Below are positions 43,918 through 55,610 of a DNA stretch of 64,000 nt, piece by piece (position 1 is the stretch's first letter; the number at the start of each line of letters is the position of its first letter). The notes under the pieces were generated by a model, which saw only the letters and a program-made list of their open reading frames with translations, had not been told where the DNA came from and made no database searches. The position numbers were made by a program, and so were the translations under genes. The DNA is taken from contig JAGYXB010002044.1 of NCBI GenBank assembly GCA_022495005.1, forward strand, positions 868,001-932,000, read 5' to 3'. The stretch comes from Rhyacophila brunnea (lineage: Eukaryota; Arthropoda; Insecta; Trichoptera; Rhyacophilidae).

Positions 43918-44568
43918 AGATACATCTAGACGCCACCCGTTGCATTGCTAAATGAAGCTACGTGCCGTGCGTTTGGTTTGTGGGCGAGCGAACGCATTCG
44001 CCTACAAATGTTCGAGACCATAGACCATTTCGCTAGTGCTCGCCCAAAGTGCTCGCACTAGATGCTCAGAATTAAAATATAATTTTATATTTTTTACGTT
44101 ATATAATATTTTTAAGCGGTTAAAATGCAACCATTAGGTAAAGATATCCATAATTTAAGTTATTTTAAAGAAACACTAGGTCACTGATATTAAAATAAAT
44201 AATAATATACAAATAAATTGTCACGAACATGTATCAACTTACCTATGAAACGTAATACCATCTTCTTGCTTATCAGTACGGCTACCATATTTTAATACAA
44301 CACGCAGAACCACCTTTCCTACTTAATTAACTAAAAATATATACCACTGACTTTATGTTTAACACAAAAAATAGCAAATTTAGCAACACGAACCCGCAGA
44401 TTATCGATGCTACGTGAAGCGATTCACCACGATTTGCCAGCGATACTTTTGGAAACGGATTACAAAATATGTAGACCTTTTATCTTACTCTAGCGCGTGT
44501 CGCAGAGATTATAAGGGTGCCGAATACTTTCTCACTCGCACTCATGCATCGTTTTTGTTCAGGCCTTG
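43918..44568 (-). mobile_element. P-superfamily derivative P-A, copy 2
   Basis: 651 bp, inverted relative to copy 1. Exact 8-bp target duplications GTACAGAC (43910-43917 and 44569-44576). Six of those eight positions match the GTCCGGAC consensus reported for Drosophila P insertions. Ends are CATAGACTATAG and, inverted, CAAGGCCTGAAC. The THAP-type exon lies on the minus strand near 44247-44319 with its donor GTAAGT. Here the start Met reads Val and the first Cys reads Arg, so the exon is dead. Internal layout equals that of copy 1, so both descend from the same deleted element. Confidence 0.86.
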
Positions 44569-44709
44569 GTACAGACCTAATACGATGACTGATGTAATAT
44601 GACATCACGCCCTTAGGGAGGTTATATAATGATAATATGGTATAGATAGACTATCCGTATTTTAACGTATGTATATTAACTTTCTACCATCAGTACGTAT
44701 AGGTACTCC

Positions 44710-45014
44710 AAAACCTAGAAACAGTGGACGAGTTTGTATTTCTGCGATCGACCATTAGTCGAAAAGGCGGATGTGAAGCAGAGATTGCGAAAAAGGCGAT
44801 GACAAGTCTTACCAATATATGGAAGGATCGGGGAAATTCAATTGACAATGATGGTTGTGCGAACATCAGTGTTCTCTATATTATAAGCAAGAGCGTCGGC
44901 GCGTCAAAGCGACCAAGTGAAGGAGCTGACTGGGAGCAGCATTCAATCTGCCCTTGGTCACTCAAAAGAGTCTTTTATCACTCTGTAAATCGGAGTTGTC
45001 CATTGTTGTCATAA
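44710..45014 (+). pseudogene. LINE reverse transcriptase fragment
   Basis: The frame 44724-45014 begins DEFVFLRSTISRKGGCEAEI, then AKKAMTSLTNIWKDRG. This is the post-palm segment of LINE reverse transcriptases (pattern V-x-F-x-YLGS-x-ISxxGGCxxEIxxRIxxAKxAM). About 12-15 codons between EIAKK and AMTSL appear to be deleted. The remainder is not recognisable. Confidence 0.78.
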
Positions 45015-45054
45015 ATGAGAAATGAATATAATTATTATTGGATAGGTACGATTA

Positions 45055-45550
45055 TGCTAGCGCTCCATTGGCGAGCCAAAAGTCCGAGGACAATAAATCG
45101 TCCGATTTATCTATGCTCTGCTACTGATCGACGAACGAATAAAAAAGTCGAGCTGTCAAAAGACAAAAGTTGCGATTGTCGTAATGTCTTCCTTAATCCT
45201 ATAATTATGTGTTATTTATATGTAGACTTGCATAACATATAGCAGTGAAAACAACACAAGTTTTACGTTTTTTTTGATTAATTTCATAAATAAAAATAAT
45301 AAAATAATTGATAAATATCTCATTTCCTAATGTGTAAATCAATCAATAAATGCGTATTAATGTCAAATCGAATTTACGTAGTGATCGACGGATAAAGTCT
45401 GGCAACTCGGAGAGTAAAATATCAAACATGTTTGAAATCCAACGAGCCTGGTCTGCGGATTAAAAAGTCCGCAGATCTGAGGTGCTCCACGCGAAAAAAA
45501 AGTCTGAAGACTGTAAATCGTCTGATTTGCGTGCCAATGGAGCGCCGGCA
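45055..45550. mobile_element. PIF/Harbinger-like MITE H1
   Basis: 496 bp with TTA on both sides (45052-45054 and 45551-45553), the 3-bp TWA target of PIF/Harbinger. Ends TGCTAGCGCTCCATTGGC and, inverted, TGCCGGCGCTCCATTGGC. Subterminal words GTCCGAGGACA and GTCTGAAGACT and two copies of TCG(T/A)C(C/T)GATTTA-type sequence lie inside. No protein. Confidence 0.78.
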
Positions 45551-45971
45551 TTAGAGATTTTTGACCGAAAAAAGTGAAAGAACCATAGAGGTATTAAATA
45601 ATGAACCCAGAGGAGGATTACATCCGACAGTGGATTTGATGACGATGATATTGTATAAGAGTTTTCAATGATTAGGCACAACATTCTATGCATTCATTAA
45701 TTGGGATTGTGTCATGATGGTATTTTGCCAAACAGTTCACCCTACGAGATTAGCGTTTAAATTACTACGTAGCCCGATATGGTATTACCATAATTCTGCC
45801 ACTTATAGTGGTGTCTAATGGCGACATTATGATAATTTCCCTGGATCTGACTGTTCAATTGGAGATAGGGTAATGTGACTAATGTGTTATAATTTTATTG
45901 GATATTGGATATATCTTGCATTATTGTCTATCACCCTCTGTAAATCCGATATTATAATATATTATAACATG

Positions 45972-47288
45972 TGCCCTGCTAAGTAAAAAGACAGTGCTTT
46001 TGGTTTTTAGTAAAAATGTTGTAGGAGTTTAAACTACCCTTTCTCTTATATCGTATATTATGTAAAATCATTGAATTGTTTTGACATACTCTTTAAAATA
46101 GTGTTATAGAACGGCGGGATCAACTTCATATAAACACTTTTTATATTTAAACTTGCTCTATTAGAATGTAACAGACAGTGACGTCCCGTGGAGGTAGGCA
46201 GATTGAGTGTCGCTTGGGGATGGCAGTTAATCGAAGGGCGACAAATCGACGAGAATCATTAGTTATATATAGAAATAGGTACCTAAACATAGTAATAATA
46301 GAAATATCTTTCCGTTAATCAGCTCACTGATTGGAAACAAAATGTATTAATTAACATAAGAGGTTTAACAAGACTGTAATATTTTTGTCGGGTTCGCGAT
46401 GTTTAGTTTACTTCCGTTGTTCTTGGATCTCACGTCCTCGATGACCAGCAATGACAGGTGCAGATTTGCAAATTATATTTGAATTATAGGTAGGTACATA
46501 CTTACCAAAGCAATTAATTTATCCAAATATTTTTGCCAGTCATTTGCGCGTTTTGAAAGTTGTCAGGTGTATTTATAAATAATGTATCTGAAACCGTAGA
46601 CTCACAATATTGTTCATTGAAGCAGAGATGGCATTTAAATTAGATTTAGTGGTAAGTATATATTTCGTTAGGAATGTATCCATACAACACATTTTTCTTA
46701 TATATTGGATTCATGAAAGAATGATAAAAAATACTGTATTAAAAAATGGGGCGTCATTTTTACGCTGCCTAGGGGCGGTATTCTGTCTAGGGACGTTACT
46801 GGTAATAGATTATGTTATACATAGACAATAACTTGTTAACAGTCAAGTAAGGTTGACTTAATACTGATTTGAAAAGGTATTTTGTTCTATATAAAACAAA
46901 CTTTATTACCTAATATTACGCATGGCATTCTCAAACTATTAGTTTGATAATAAAAGTGGATATAAGTAAAACAATATCGGTTAGAAAGAAGGTTTGAAAC
47001 AATGAGAGATAAAGATACATTGCATCCCAGACGTTTAGATTGATAAGAACAATTTTGCGATCTTGATCAAACGCATTCACAGACAATCATTATTCTGCGT
47101 ATTAATACTTGACAAGAATAGGCTCAAAAGTTCGGCGCTATAACAATGGCACTTGTATATTTAAAGATTATGTCAAAACAATCCAATAATTTTACATAAT
47201 ATAAGAGAAAATTTAGTTTAAATTTCTTACAATAATTTCACTATAATCAAAAACACCACAACAAACTGTCTTTTTACTTAGCAGGGCA
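45972..47288. mobile_element. TIR element of unresolved superfamily (~1.3 kb)
   Basis: The terminal inverted repeats are identical for 24 bp, starting TGCCCTGCTAAGTAAAAAGA. Weaker inverted similarity continues to about 75 bp (GTTTTTAGTAAAAATGTTGT / GATTATAGTGAAATTATTGT). A clear target duplication is not seen. A 73-codon frame at 46610-46831 has a hydrophobic stretch but no transposase signature. Confidence 0.75.
46177..46225 (+). repeat. Short dispersed repeat, partner of 52978-53030
   Basis: CAGTGACGTCCCGTGGAGGT ... GTGTCGCTTGGGG recurs at 52978 as CAGTGACTTACCGTGGGGGT ... GCGTTGCTTAGG. Confidence 0.5.
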
Positions 47289-47309
47289 GTAGATAGGGGT
47301 CAAAAAATT

Positions 47310-47400
47310 GTCGATAATCGATACGTTTTGATCGATATTTCATGTCTTTGGATATTTCGATGGTTTGGTATCGATACGTTATTTTTCGATATGACGGCCC
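47310..47400. repeat. ATCGAT-rich cluster
   Basis: Several ATCGAT/TCGATA words within 80 bp (GTCGATAATCGATACG, TGATCGATATTT, GTATCGATACG, TTCGATATG). TATCGATA is the DREF-binding DRE motif in Drosophila, but here the cluster may simply be a decayed palindromic repeat end. Confidence 0.35.
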
Positions 47401-47635
47401 TTCATGCTTATATTTTTTTCAGTCGTGAAACCCTGTGTTCTTTAAGACTTACGCTATTTCGGTTCATCTTTAAAATTTGTCTAAATTATCATCTAAAAAT
47501 CGCAATGAATAAAATTTAGGAATATTATTTAATGAATTCAACGTTAGATAGCATCACCCGAAGACCAGGAAATATAGACACAAGATAAGTGTGTTACCTA
47601 CCTTCTAGATGTTGCTAGACAACAAGGTACTATTC

Positions 47636-47798
47636 TCGAGTAAGGAGAAATATGGGATAAAGTTTATATCTAGGTACATGTTTAAGAATATGTTATTTTC
47701 AATATTTACGTCTGTAGCATAACTATGGTCTAACATTGACACCTCGTTGGATCATCAATAATATGCATTACAATTTGTCACGTAAACGAAACGCAGAT
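47636..47798 (+). repeat. Dispersed repeat X, copy 2
   Basis: CTCGAGTAAGGAGAAATATG, GTTTAAGAATATGTTATTTT and TTGTCACGTAAACGAAACGC follow the same order as in 24678-25023, without the foldback. Confidence 0.55.
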
Positions 47799-48854
47799 TC
47801 AGTTTTTGTAATATTTGAGGATTTTGTATTTATGGAGTGTCTGGGAATCTACTATGTACCCGGAAAAGTGCGAGGTAAATGCAAAAGTCAGTGACGCCTG
47901 CTAGATTGCGCGCTTCCTTAAAAATCCCTTTCCCATACCATTGTTCTGTGTGCGCGCCTGGCTACATATTATAATAATATTATTATGTTGACTAGGTATA
48001 TGTACAGTATTATGTAGGTATTGAATATTCGAGTGTATAGGTAAAATATAATACTAAAAATAATATCTACATTCTACAATGTTGGTATATTAAATTTTAC
48101 ATAAATGAAATACTTAAATAATTGTTAAGAGCACGTCGAGTGGAATGTTTAATTTAAAAAATATTTTAGCTTTAGTGGTTTTTGAAAAACTCACATTTTT
48201 GTTAAATACACAATCAAACAATACACGTTCGGCAAACAATGGTTATACGTTTTGTTGGCCTCACAGTTCCCTCTTTTATCGACTCCGAAAACACTAAGCC
48301 ACGGTTTCCTTTTGATAAATGCTACTGCTAATATTTTCTTATCCGGGCACATTGGCGTAGCTCAAACCAAGAAAATAATATTATACACTAATTATTAATC
48401 CCTTACCGCATGGTTTTTTTTTTCGTTTTGAAAAAATATATTATGTAATGAATCATTTTCGTTTTAAAAAAAATCATGTTATGATTCATGGTTGGAAAGG
48501 AAAATTTTGTATTATTAATAGTATACTGTTTTAATGAAATAAAACATAATATTACATACGTAGTACTAGTTCCACTTATTTTAATATAAATCAGAACCGG
48601 TTTCAACATGCAAAGAAAAAAAAATATTATGAAATACCTATACTGCAGCTCGCGCTGGTCGGTTTGGGAAATTCCATTTGTCAGTATGACATCTGTGTCA
48701 CTTTAGCTCAGTGAGCCAAAATAGGTGGACGAGAGATACATTGTCAATTGGTAAAGAATATACAATAATACAGGTATTTATACTTTGGAAGGCAAAAGTA
48801 TTTAATAGATATAAATAATAAATTTAAAAAAATATAAATTTTCTGTCTTCTCTT
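47799..48854. other. Spacer, nothing recognised
   Basis: 47820-47950 resembles 4796-4935 weakly. A 68-codon minus frame at 48403-48609 is AT-driven. Confidence 0.4.
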
Positions 48855-49087
48855 CTTTTGACCATGTCCGATCCTAATATGATGTTATGGGCCTCGACAG
48901 GGTGGAGGTTTGTATTGATAGATTTTTGTTTTTATACGAGAAATGCCACTTGCTCAACCTCCTAAGTCCATACTCTGACTCCAAACACAAATTGCAAAAC
49001 AATATGTGTATTCGCTGGACCCAAGATTCGAACCTGGGATCCACGACATTATATAAGTCGGTGCGTAAGCCGCTATGCTATCGTGGA
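48855..49087 (-). mobile_element. SINE-A, full-length copy
   Basis: Minus strand, 233 bp. A box TAGCATAGCGG near 49078, B box GGTTCGAATCT near 49035, body GAGTCAGAGTATGGACTTAG, tail TATTAGGATCGGACATGGTC followed by AAAAGAAGAG. The best-preserved SINE-A here together with 8004-8239. Confidence 0.87.
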
Positions 49088-49948
49088 ATTTCTGTACGTA
49101 TTCAAAAATAAATCAAATAAATTTACCTGGCATATCAGAAAACATTATAACAGTCACATTTAGTTACTTAAGCTGCATAAAATGAATAAGTACCTACTTA
49201 TTAATATTTCAATAATGAAAATTTATGAATTCAATAAAATGATGAATAATTGGATTCGATTAATAGTCATTAACAACAGAAACCCTAATTGAAAACTAAA
49301 ATTTATAATACAGTTAAAATAAAATTAGTAATAAGTGGGTTTATTTGTTTATTTGTTTATTTGTTGTTGCACGATGGTTGTGGTAGCGTTTGGCACGCAG
49401 CACCATCCTGTTGAAAATCTCGTCCGAATCAATGTCATCCATATTTTAAAAAAAATCGTTGGTCCAGTATGATTTCCATTGGCCTTAACGTAAGCGTAGT
49501 GACAGTGACGTGACTCTATTCTTGATGATTTGCTAGATTATACAGATCACACAATATGTTAAAAAGTGAGAGCAATATGTCAGCTCGGTTTGACAGTTAA
49601 CCATGTCGTAAGTTATATCTAACCAAAAAAATATCCGTTATTTACAAAATTTTAAATACTGTTAATGTTATGTTAACCCTTAAATAGGGCTACAGGAACT
49701 TTAATTACAGCAATAAATATAATTTATTTCAACAAAATTTAACCTTTTTTTATATTTGAATTATATATATTTATGGAAATTTCAGAAGGTATAAGTAAGC
49801 CTTTGTATGGGAACTATAATTAATCAATCAAATATCACTGTGTGTTTAATTTTTTAGATTATGCAAATCAATCGACAGTACTAGCCACTGTCGTTTAAAG
49901 TCGGACGAGATAACTCGCGACATTTGTATGTACAGCCTGTCGATCACG
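49088..49948. other. Spacer, nothing recognised
   Basis: Includes a short TTTATTTGTTTATTTGTT simple stretch near 49340. No genes seen. Confidence 0.4.
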
Positions 49949-50444
49949 GCATCCCGAATTTCGAGAATTGAAATTTTTAACATTTCGGGAAATCCCGGAT
50001 CCCGAGAATCTTTTCTCGAGATTCGGGATTTCTTTATTATCAAATATTAATTGAAAAAACGATTTTTCTATATGGAAAAAGTGGACAGAAAACACAAAAC
50101 GTTCAAAGACTTCTCAGGGCATTTAACACAACTAAGCCAACGTCGACTCAAAATGTGCGCAATTTTTCAACATCAGGGAATTTTGTGTCTCAAAAGCGTA
50201 CGCGATTGTCAGGCGTAGCGATTGACAGTCTGTGTTTTTTGAAATGCTATTTTAATAAGTAATGTTTTTAATTATTTTTGTTTTCTTACTTCTATTTTTT
50301 TAGAATTCGTCTCTTTTTACACTGATTTTAGGATTTTTTCAGGTTTTTTTTTAAATTTCCCGACATCTCGAGAATTCCCGAGAACTCTTTTCTGGAAATC
50401 CCGAATCTCGAGATTGAGATTTTCTCGGGAAATACCTAACTCTA
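49949..50444 (+). mobile_element. hAT-A element, copy 3 (5'-truncated)
   Basis: Begins inside the left subterminal CTCGAG-rich zone and ends with the right terminus CCTAACTCTA at 50444. The interior matches copies 1 and 2, including CATCAGGGAATTTTGTGTCT of the transposase C-terminal exon, now frameshifted. The left end is missing, so no target duplication can be shown. Confidence 0.85.
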
Positions 50445-51670
50445 GGCATAGGGCCTGCTAACCATTGCCAGATAAAAAAAAACAGGAGTTACAACAGTAC
50501 AACTACAAAACAGTACAAAACAGGAGTTACAACAGTAGGATATTACCACGTATTGATTAAGGGTCTCGTATTCTTATAACGTGGAGCTTTATATGTTTTC
50601 CACCTCACAAAGAATTTTCTCAACAGTAATTATTGTTTTAAAAATATCTAAATATAATATCCTATTAGTATGTATTATTATTCTCTACGCCTATGCGTCA
50701 AACATTAGTAGAAGCAACCTCAAAGTTTTGGATAGCAATACTATTATTTTGTAGTTGTTAAATTAAATGGAACTGCCGTAATAGATTTTGGTCAACCCAG
50801 GAAATGGTTTTGTTAGGAATTAAATGTTATTATTATTATCAACAATATATAATAATTAAAATAGATAAAATAATTATCACAATTGTGTTATCTACAAAAA
50901 AATGTTAAAAAATACACCGTTTCACATTAAAGACGATGTTGTGGTCTTGGACTGCGGTCTCTACAATAATGTTGTTAGGTTGGAATGTGTAGCTAAAAAA
51001 ACTTATCTACATGTTTATTATACTATTGTTTAATTAATAATTTCCTAAATAATATATCGATCGATTTAATCGCAAATTGTCAACTCTCATCCATAGATAT
51101 GTTATTGCCAACTCTACAGCTGCTAATCTTTGCTGGCTCATGCCCCGAGCATAATAAACAAGCATTCTGACCTCTAGCCCACGGAGCTACACGTGAATAC
51201 AAAAGCATATTCATGTGGTGAAGATAATTGCAAAACGTTTTCAAAATAGTACGCCAGATGAAAATATACGTAGGTACCTATTAAGTATTACATTGTGTTT
51301 AGATTCCGCCTCACTGACATATTCCGATCACTCAAACATCCGTCTCTATCTTGTAATGAAGAACTCAATAACCTATATGTATATTGTATACACTATTAGC
51401 AAAATACAATTACAGAATTATTAAACCATTTTCAACATTAAACACCCATAAAAATAAGTTTTTAGAACGGTTAGATTATATGCCAAAAACAATTAGTTTA
51501 TAAGTCATCGACAAACTCTGAACTAGTTGGATGCATGTGGTAGCGTGGAACTAGGGCCCGTGAAGAGTGGGAGTAACTAAATGAGGTATTCATTCAGCAG
51601 TGGATCGACCCTGGGTGTTGATCAGTGTTGCCAAATTATCGTTTTTTTGTTACATTTTTGAATAGGCATC
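50445..51670. other. Spacer with a short tandem repeat
   Basis: ACAGGAGTTACAACAGTA occurs at about 50482 and 50518 (36-bp period). Nothing else is recognised. Confidence 0.4.
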
Positions 51671-51673
51671 TAA

Positions 51674-52167
51674 GAGCCTGTCACATGGGGCGATTCCCAT
51701 CGCGATTTACGCTCGAGAACCAGAAATGTCTTCCGTCCAAATACGGCGTAGTTTGCGCGTTTGGAACAATTAGGTGACCTAGGTGACGTAATTCATTTTT
51801 GAATCGGCATAAAAAAACAAACGCGAGTGTAGTAAAAAGCACAACAACCTAATTGTGTTAGTCGGTTTCTATGATATTTTGTATTTCGCGATTACTTCCA
51901 ATACCTATTCTTCGCACTTTACAACCTAGGTGACGTAATTTATTTTGGAGTAGCAATAAAAAATCTCGGATTCGAGCGCCAAGTGGTCGTATTTCATTTT
52001 GTAATGGCTGTAAACGCCGCGATTGTCCAGAATCTGGCGTTTGCAGGCGACTGTTGCGCGAGAGTCGTCACGCGCGAGCGCTTGTGGACAGTTAAATTGG
52101 GTCACATGTACCTGGAGAACGCGCGATTTGTCACTCGCGCGTAAAAACGCGCCATGTGGACAGGCTC
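51674..52167. mobile_element. PIF/Harbinger-like MITE H2
   Basis: 494 bp with TAA on both sides (51671-51673 and 52168-52170). Ends GAGCCTGTCACATGGGGCG and, inverted, GAGCCTGTCCACATGGCGCG. TWA target and G-rich ends fit PIF/Harbinger. The interior has GCGCGAGCG/CGCGCG words and GGTGACGTAATT repeated near 51784 and 51931. No protein. Confidence 0.82.
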
Positions 52168-52395
52168 TAACAGTTGGCGTTAAATTTAGTGTTTTCTAAT
52201 TCCAAAACCAGCTGAAGGTAGAGGCGACAGCGTATTTGAAAAAAAATCATTTTAATAATCTACTGGACATTTTGATAATATGTATACTGGACTTTTATTG
52301 GGAAAATCATTATTTTTTTTGTGACATCCGAAATCACCTAATGCACGAGCAGGGAACTGAACTACCTAACGGGTCTGGAGAAGCAGGCAACCGAT

Positions 52396-52445
52396 CTCGA
52401 GTGTGGAAGAATACGGGTTAAACTTAAACACGTGTCAAGAATAGG
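52396..52445 (+). repeat. Dispersed repeat X, 5' fragment
   Basis: CTCGAGTGTGGAAGAATACG and TTAAACTTAAACACGTGTCA match the start of 24678-25023. Confidence 0.5.
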
Positions 52446-52449
52446 TCAT

Positions 52450-52680
52450 ACGTCGAATGCTGACGACTGCTCTCGGTTTATGCAACGACGCTCATTAAAG
52501 GTTGGTGTATTTTTGAAGTTTGCAACACACTATTGCACCTCTATAATGCGTGGTTCATTTTCGTAGGACATTCACACATTCGAAATCCTGCGTCAAAATG
52601 TAGTGTATTAGGATATAGCCTATCGGAATTCTATTTATTAACCTGTTCTGTGGGCACGAGGCTTCACTAGGACGCGTCTC
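52450..52680 (+). repeat. Dispersed repeat Y, copy 2
   Basis: Inverse partner of 28856-29031: GCTCATTAAAGGTTGGTGTA, TATAATGCGTGGTTCATTTT, AATCCTGCGTCAAAAT, CTATTTATTAACCTGTTCTG. The final words also occur near 10968 and 25840. Confidence 0.6.
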
Positions 52681-52977
52681 CCGATTGGATTCAATCGGTC
52701 CAATCGCTCTTAGATAGGGCTAAAAACTCTAAAAACTAAAAACTCCATAATATTTTATACTACAGTATCAAATATATTTGTTAGTTGTGAAATAAAAAAT
52801 CTTTTTCAACCTCTGCTCTCATTAAGACATGTTAATAATTGTTATGAATTTTTTGAAATTTTAATTTGTAGATGTTTTCTTCATTAACTTATTTTTGAAT
52901 GTAATATTTTTGGCATCTAGTTTATTCTGATATCTTTCTGGCATATTTTTATGAATGATAGTAACACTGCTGATTAT

Positions 52978-53030
52978 GATCAGTGACTTACCGTGGGGGT
53001 AGGCAGGTCATGCGTTGCTTAGGTACGCCA
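52978..53030 (+). repeat. Short dispersed repeat, partner of 46177-46225
   Basis: See 46177-46225. About 50 bp of shared sequence. Confidence 0.5.
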
Positions 53031-53204
53031 ATTTATAAAGGCCAGCTAGTGAAGGAACAGATACGATTAATACAGCTTTTGAAAGCAGTGGTGGTTTTCC
53101 ATGAAGTGAACGATCCGGTTACTTCCATAAAAAGTAGATACTGACATCTCAATTAAAAAAAAAATCACAAGGAGGCCTCCAAACTTGTCAGCGCTTCAGA
53201 CCTC

Positions 53205-53410
53205 CACGTACCTAAAACCACCGCTGGTGCAGTGCAATGCAGTACGTAAGGCACTGGCCTTCCATCCGGGAGTTCTGGGTTCGATTCCCAGTGAGGTCAA
53301 AATATATTTACATACTTTAATATGTAAATTCCTCAAGCCTGGGAGTTTTACCACTGTTATTGGGCTTCACGCCCTGTTGTGGTATTTAACAAAGAAACAA
53401 AAAAAACTCT
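53205..53410 (+). mobile_element. SINE-B, best copy
   Basis: The tRNA-like head CTGGTGCAGTGCAATGCAGT ... GGCCTTCCATCCGGGAG ... GGGTTCGATTCCCAGTGAGG has a well-formed T-loop/B box. The body includes CTCAAGCCTGGGAGTTTTAC and CTTCACGCCCTGTTGTGG, then an AAAGAAACAAAAAAAAC tail. Other copies: 26960-27170 and, minus strand, 58900-59010. Confidence 0.78.
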
Positions 53411-54131
53411 AATCCTCGGTAGATGATATTCGTATGTCGTATGTATGTATGAATGTATTTTTTTCAAGATTTTGGTTGGATTTGTCACATTTGTCTGTTT
53501 ATGATAATTAAATTCGTAGGTGTGCACATTTTTGCATACAATTTGAAATTAAAAATGAAAGGGGACGGCATTTTGAGTCTGCGTAAGTGCGGCACTGATC
53601 ACGATGATAAAAAAATAGTTTTAGAACTACATTAATCTAAATCCGTATAGTACCGGAATTGTTCCATGAAACAGAGTATACATTTTGAACAGACCTAACT
53701 AGAGAATAAATTGGCTTGTCTTGAATAGAATAGGACCGACGACTTTAGACTAATAATCCGATAATTATGCTTAGAATTATCCACACCAGTGATTCTTAAT
53801 GAGGAATTTATTGTAAATATTATTAAAAGATAATAATGTATACAAATTGTCGATTAAACTCACGTTGGCTAATTTTGAGTATGATAATATTATATGGCTG
53901 ATATGCATGTAGCATATATTTTTATCATTACTATCAGTGGTGTACTGCTAAATAAAATAGTGCCATAAAGTCAGACAAGATTTAAAAGATTTTAAAAATT
54001 AATATATTCTTTAGATTAGTGATTTTTTTCAAATTTAAAATAGATCCTTTGTATTTTAATGGCCATTGTTAAGTAACACTTCTGCTATGCGTGGATGCTA
54101 TTGTTGTAACTGTAACACTGTAAAATTATGG
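53411..54131. other. Spacer, nothing recognised
   Basis: A 60-codon frame at 53453-53635 shows no domain. Confidence 0.4.
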
Positions 54132-54545
54132 GGGTAGTGTCCGGAAACTTGTACGTATGCAGTTCGCCGTATCACACTTCACCGTGAAAATGTTGTATTG
54201 GAAATATCGCACCCTCGTAACTAAACCGCCACATGTCCAAATTTACGTGTTTTGAGTTAATTACTACGTTTCATTGTCTATCGTTCATAGTATATGTACT
54301 GAAAATTTCATATCTCTAAGTCATCAAACTCAAGTCAAAACTTCATTCAATATCTAAACATATGTCAAAAACACAGTACAAAAATTCGAAAGGTAAAAAC
54401 TTCGAAGCTTATGTTCTCTGTTTGACTATTTTTGGGTTGTGGCAGTTTATTTGCGATGGTGCGATATATGGTCGTATATTAAAGACCGTCCTACCTCTTT
54501 GTACTGAGATAAAATTCACGTCTAAATAAAGCACGGTTTTTGTCG
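54132..54545 (+). repeat. Dispersed repeat Z, interrupted copy
   Basis: 54132-54206 and 54465-54545 align with one continuous stretch at 30795-30978 (CCGGAAACTTGTACGTATGC ... GGAAATAT / ATGGTCGTATATTAAAGACC ... GCACGGTTTTTGTCGG). A MITE splits the copy. Confidence 0.8.
54207..54464. mobile_element. TIR MITE nested in repeat Z
   Basis: 258 bp. Ends TCGCACCCTCGTAACTAAAC and, inverted, TCGCACCATCGCAAATAAAC, continuing CGCCACA/TGCCACA. Compared with the empty site GGAAATATATGG at 30795-30978, the insertion duplicated TA (or ATAT; the sequence cannot separate these). A TA target would fit a Tc1/mariner-type MITE. Confidence 0.83.
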
Positions 54546-55610
54546 GATTACTTACAGGAAGCCACAGCAGCCAATAGACATACCTTCTTCAATTTAAATT
54601 CTTCATTATATTATGTGCACAATTATTTATATATTAAATCTTCAAATTGGGAAGCACTGATGGAATGGAAAAATAAATTACCCAGTATTATTTTCAAAAG
54701 ACGGTAATTTAAGCTAAAATGGATACAGGCATTTGTCTAATTTTATATGAATAGAAGTGGTTTAGCATCGTTTTGAATGAGATAATAAAAAAACGTCATT
54801 ACTATTTGAAAGGCATGATTGACGTATCATTTAGCATTTCAATCAAACTAAACTAGAAATGCTATATTATCATAGGTAATAAACACAAGAAACTGACAAA
54901 TAAAACGATTAAAAAATAATTTTAAAAATATCGAAAAATATATGCAGAAGCGCCCACTAAATATTAAATGAAATAATCATACTTCAACAGAAAGCTTTTT
55001 TTCGCAAATCCCTCTTGCGGCAGTGTGACGTCACGTTTTCTCCCTCCAAACTTTCTCTGAAAAAAGTTGTTTTATTGCAAAGAAAGCTTTGTAAAAGTCC
55101 ACATACGATGCTTATGCTTTCGTTAGAAGAAGAAAAAAACTCATTTGGTGTGAAGCTAAAAATTTAGGTCGTAACTGCAACACGGCCTAGAAACTTTATA
55201 GAGCGCCTGAAGCTTTCGAGCATACTTCATTTTCCTAGGGTGACTTAAAAGCTTATGCCATATTTATTTTTATTACATATTTTACTGTACAAAGTTTAAT
55301 AGTATAGCAGTTTAATTTTTTTTTATAAAATATATTATTTCACTAAAAATAGAATACCTAGCACCAAAATAGATATTTCACAAAATAAAATAAAATAACC
55401 ATTACAAAATATGCGCAAAGGTAGAGGTAAGCGTTGTCGTGGAAGTATTAGTCATTTCATACAATGAAGAAAACAGTTCTAAGATCTCAAGGATAAACAT
55501 CACCAAACTTCATACTTCATACTAAAAACTTTAAATTTATTGTGCTAAGCCTACGATTGCATGCGTCTCTGCATATATATGTGTAAATTAATCCTAAATT
55601 CAATACTCAG
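54546..55610. other. Spacer, nothing recognised
   Basis: A GTGACGTCACG palindrome occurs near 55025. No gene or paired repeat. Confidence 0.4.
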
